Of a stretch of 64,000 nucleotides of DNA, positions 63,551 to 64,000 are shown one piece after another. This DNA comes from Beijerinckia indica subsp. indica ATCC 9039 (GTDB taxonomy: Bacteria; Pseudomonadota; Alphaproteobacteria; Rhizobiales; Beijerinckiaceae). Position numbers and translations under genes: made by a program. The notes below the pieces were generated by a model, which was given only the letters and a program-made list of their open reading frames with translations, made no database searches and had not been told where the DNA came from. Every line of letters begins with the position of its first letter. Position 1 is the stretch's first letter. The DNA is taken from contig NC_010581.1 in NCBI RefSeq assembly GCF_000019845.1, positions 558,001 through 622,000 of the forward strand, in the 5' to 3' direction.

Positions 63551-64000
63551 TTAATGAATGACCGTCAGCGTGAACGGATAGACATAGGCCTGCAGCATGA
63601 TGAAAATGCCGACGAGACAGGCGAGCACGATCGAGTGACGGAACACGAAGCGCAGGATCGTGCCTTCATGACCAAACCAATTGGTGGCGGTCGAGGCGAC
63701 GACGATCGATTGCGCATCGACCATCTTGCCCATGACGCCACCGGAGGAATTGGCGGCGGCCATGAGAATGGGAGACAGGCCGAGTTGCTGTGCCGTCACC
63801 GTCTGCAAACCGCCGAACAATACGTTCGAGGCTGTATCCGAGCCGGTCAAGGCGACGCCGAGCCAGCCGAGCAGAGCTGCGAAGAAGGGATAGACTACGC
63901 CGGTTCCTGCGAAGGCGAGGCCCAATGTCGCGTCGAGCCCCGCATAACGTGTGAGGGTGCCGAGCGCCAGCATGGCGGCGATGGTGAGCAGGGAATAGCG
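63551..64000 (-). CDS. lldP: L-lactate permease, C-terminal part (runs off right edge)
   Basis: The visible 149 residues are the C-terminal end of a lactate permease: [20 protein letters not shown] (the conserved GSDTSAN-like motif), [40 protein letters not shown] and the final helices ([20 protein letters not shown]). The frame is open to the window end, so the 5' part lies outside. It would import L-lactate for the LutABC enzyme encoded downstream. Confidence 0.92.
   Translation of the reverse strand, partial: RYSLLTIAAMLALGTLTRYAGLDATLGLAFAGTGVVYPFFAALLGWLGVALTGSDTASNVLFGGLQTVTAQQLGLSPILMAAANSSGGVMGKMVDAQSIVVASTATNWFGHEGTILRFVFRHSIVLACLVGIFIMLQAYVYPFTLTVIH

Overview
The window reads as chromosomal DNA of an alphaproteobacterium of the order Hyphomicrobiales. 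A Beijerinckiaceae-type organism (Beijerinckia, Methylocella or a relative) is my best guess. The clues are the Hsp20-DUF1150 pair, an ETF-beta lysine methyltransferase, a hibernation factor fused to a cold-shock domain, and the malonyl-CoA decarboxylase and LutABC types. The assignment comes from gene content and protein character, not from a database search. I see no rRNA, tRNA, CRISPR array, prophage or intact insertion sequence.

Layout. 0.1-6.2 kb: a DUF3891 gene, then a six-gene operon for a group 3b NAD(P)-linked [NiFe] hydrogenase (beta, a stand-alone cNMP-binding protein, gamma, delta, alpha, maturation protease), followed by a gutted class III alcohol dehydrogenase. 6.5-9.9 kb: SH3 protein, 2-hydroxyacid dehydrogenase, small heat-shock protein with DUF1150, and panD. 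10.2-17.6 kb: an AT-richer block of an FkbM methyltransferase and five glycosyltransferase-like genes in two convergent sets, probably surface glycan or glycoprotein modification.

18.0-26.5 kb: a first sulfur-scavenging region with two sulfonate-type periplasmic binding proteins, an acyl-CoA-dehydrogenase-like (SfnB/DszC-type) flavoprotein, a LysR regulator, a metal-ligand-less deformylase homologue, and tonB-exbB-exbD. A broken resolvase lies beside it. 26.9-45.5 kb is mostly housekeeping: EVE, VOC and WYL genes, bioB, malonyl-CoA decarboxylase, terC, priA, a ferredoxin, an M50-CBS protease, an M32 carboxypeptidase, an L,D-transpeptidase, an EF-G-like GTPase, a flavin monooxygenase and HPF-CSD. 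Several interspersed palindromes sit between these genes.

46.9-59.7 kb is the most interesting part: a nine-gene minus-strand run of sulfatase, AtsK/TauD dioxygenase, SsuA-type binding protein, two permeases, ATPase, TonB-dependent receptor, AprA-like flavoprotein and 2x[4Fe-4S] ferredoxin, with a convergent LysR gene and a divergent MFS transporter. Together with the TonB motor and the orphan binding proteins of the first region, it looks like a complete system for bringing organosulfur compounds (sulfate esters or sulfonates) across both membranes and releasing their sulfur. The role of the AprBA-like redox pair in it is not explained by any pathway I know. 59.8-64 kb: the ETF-beta methyltransferase and the L-lactate oxidation genes lutABC with a lactate permease running off the right edge.
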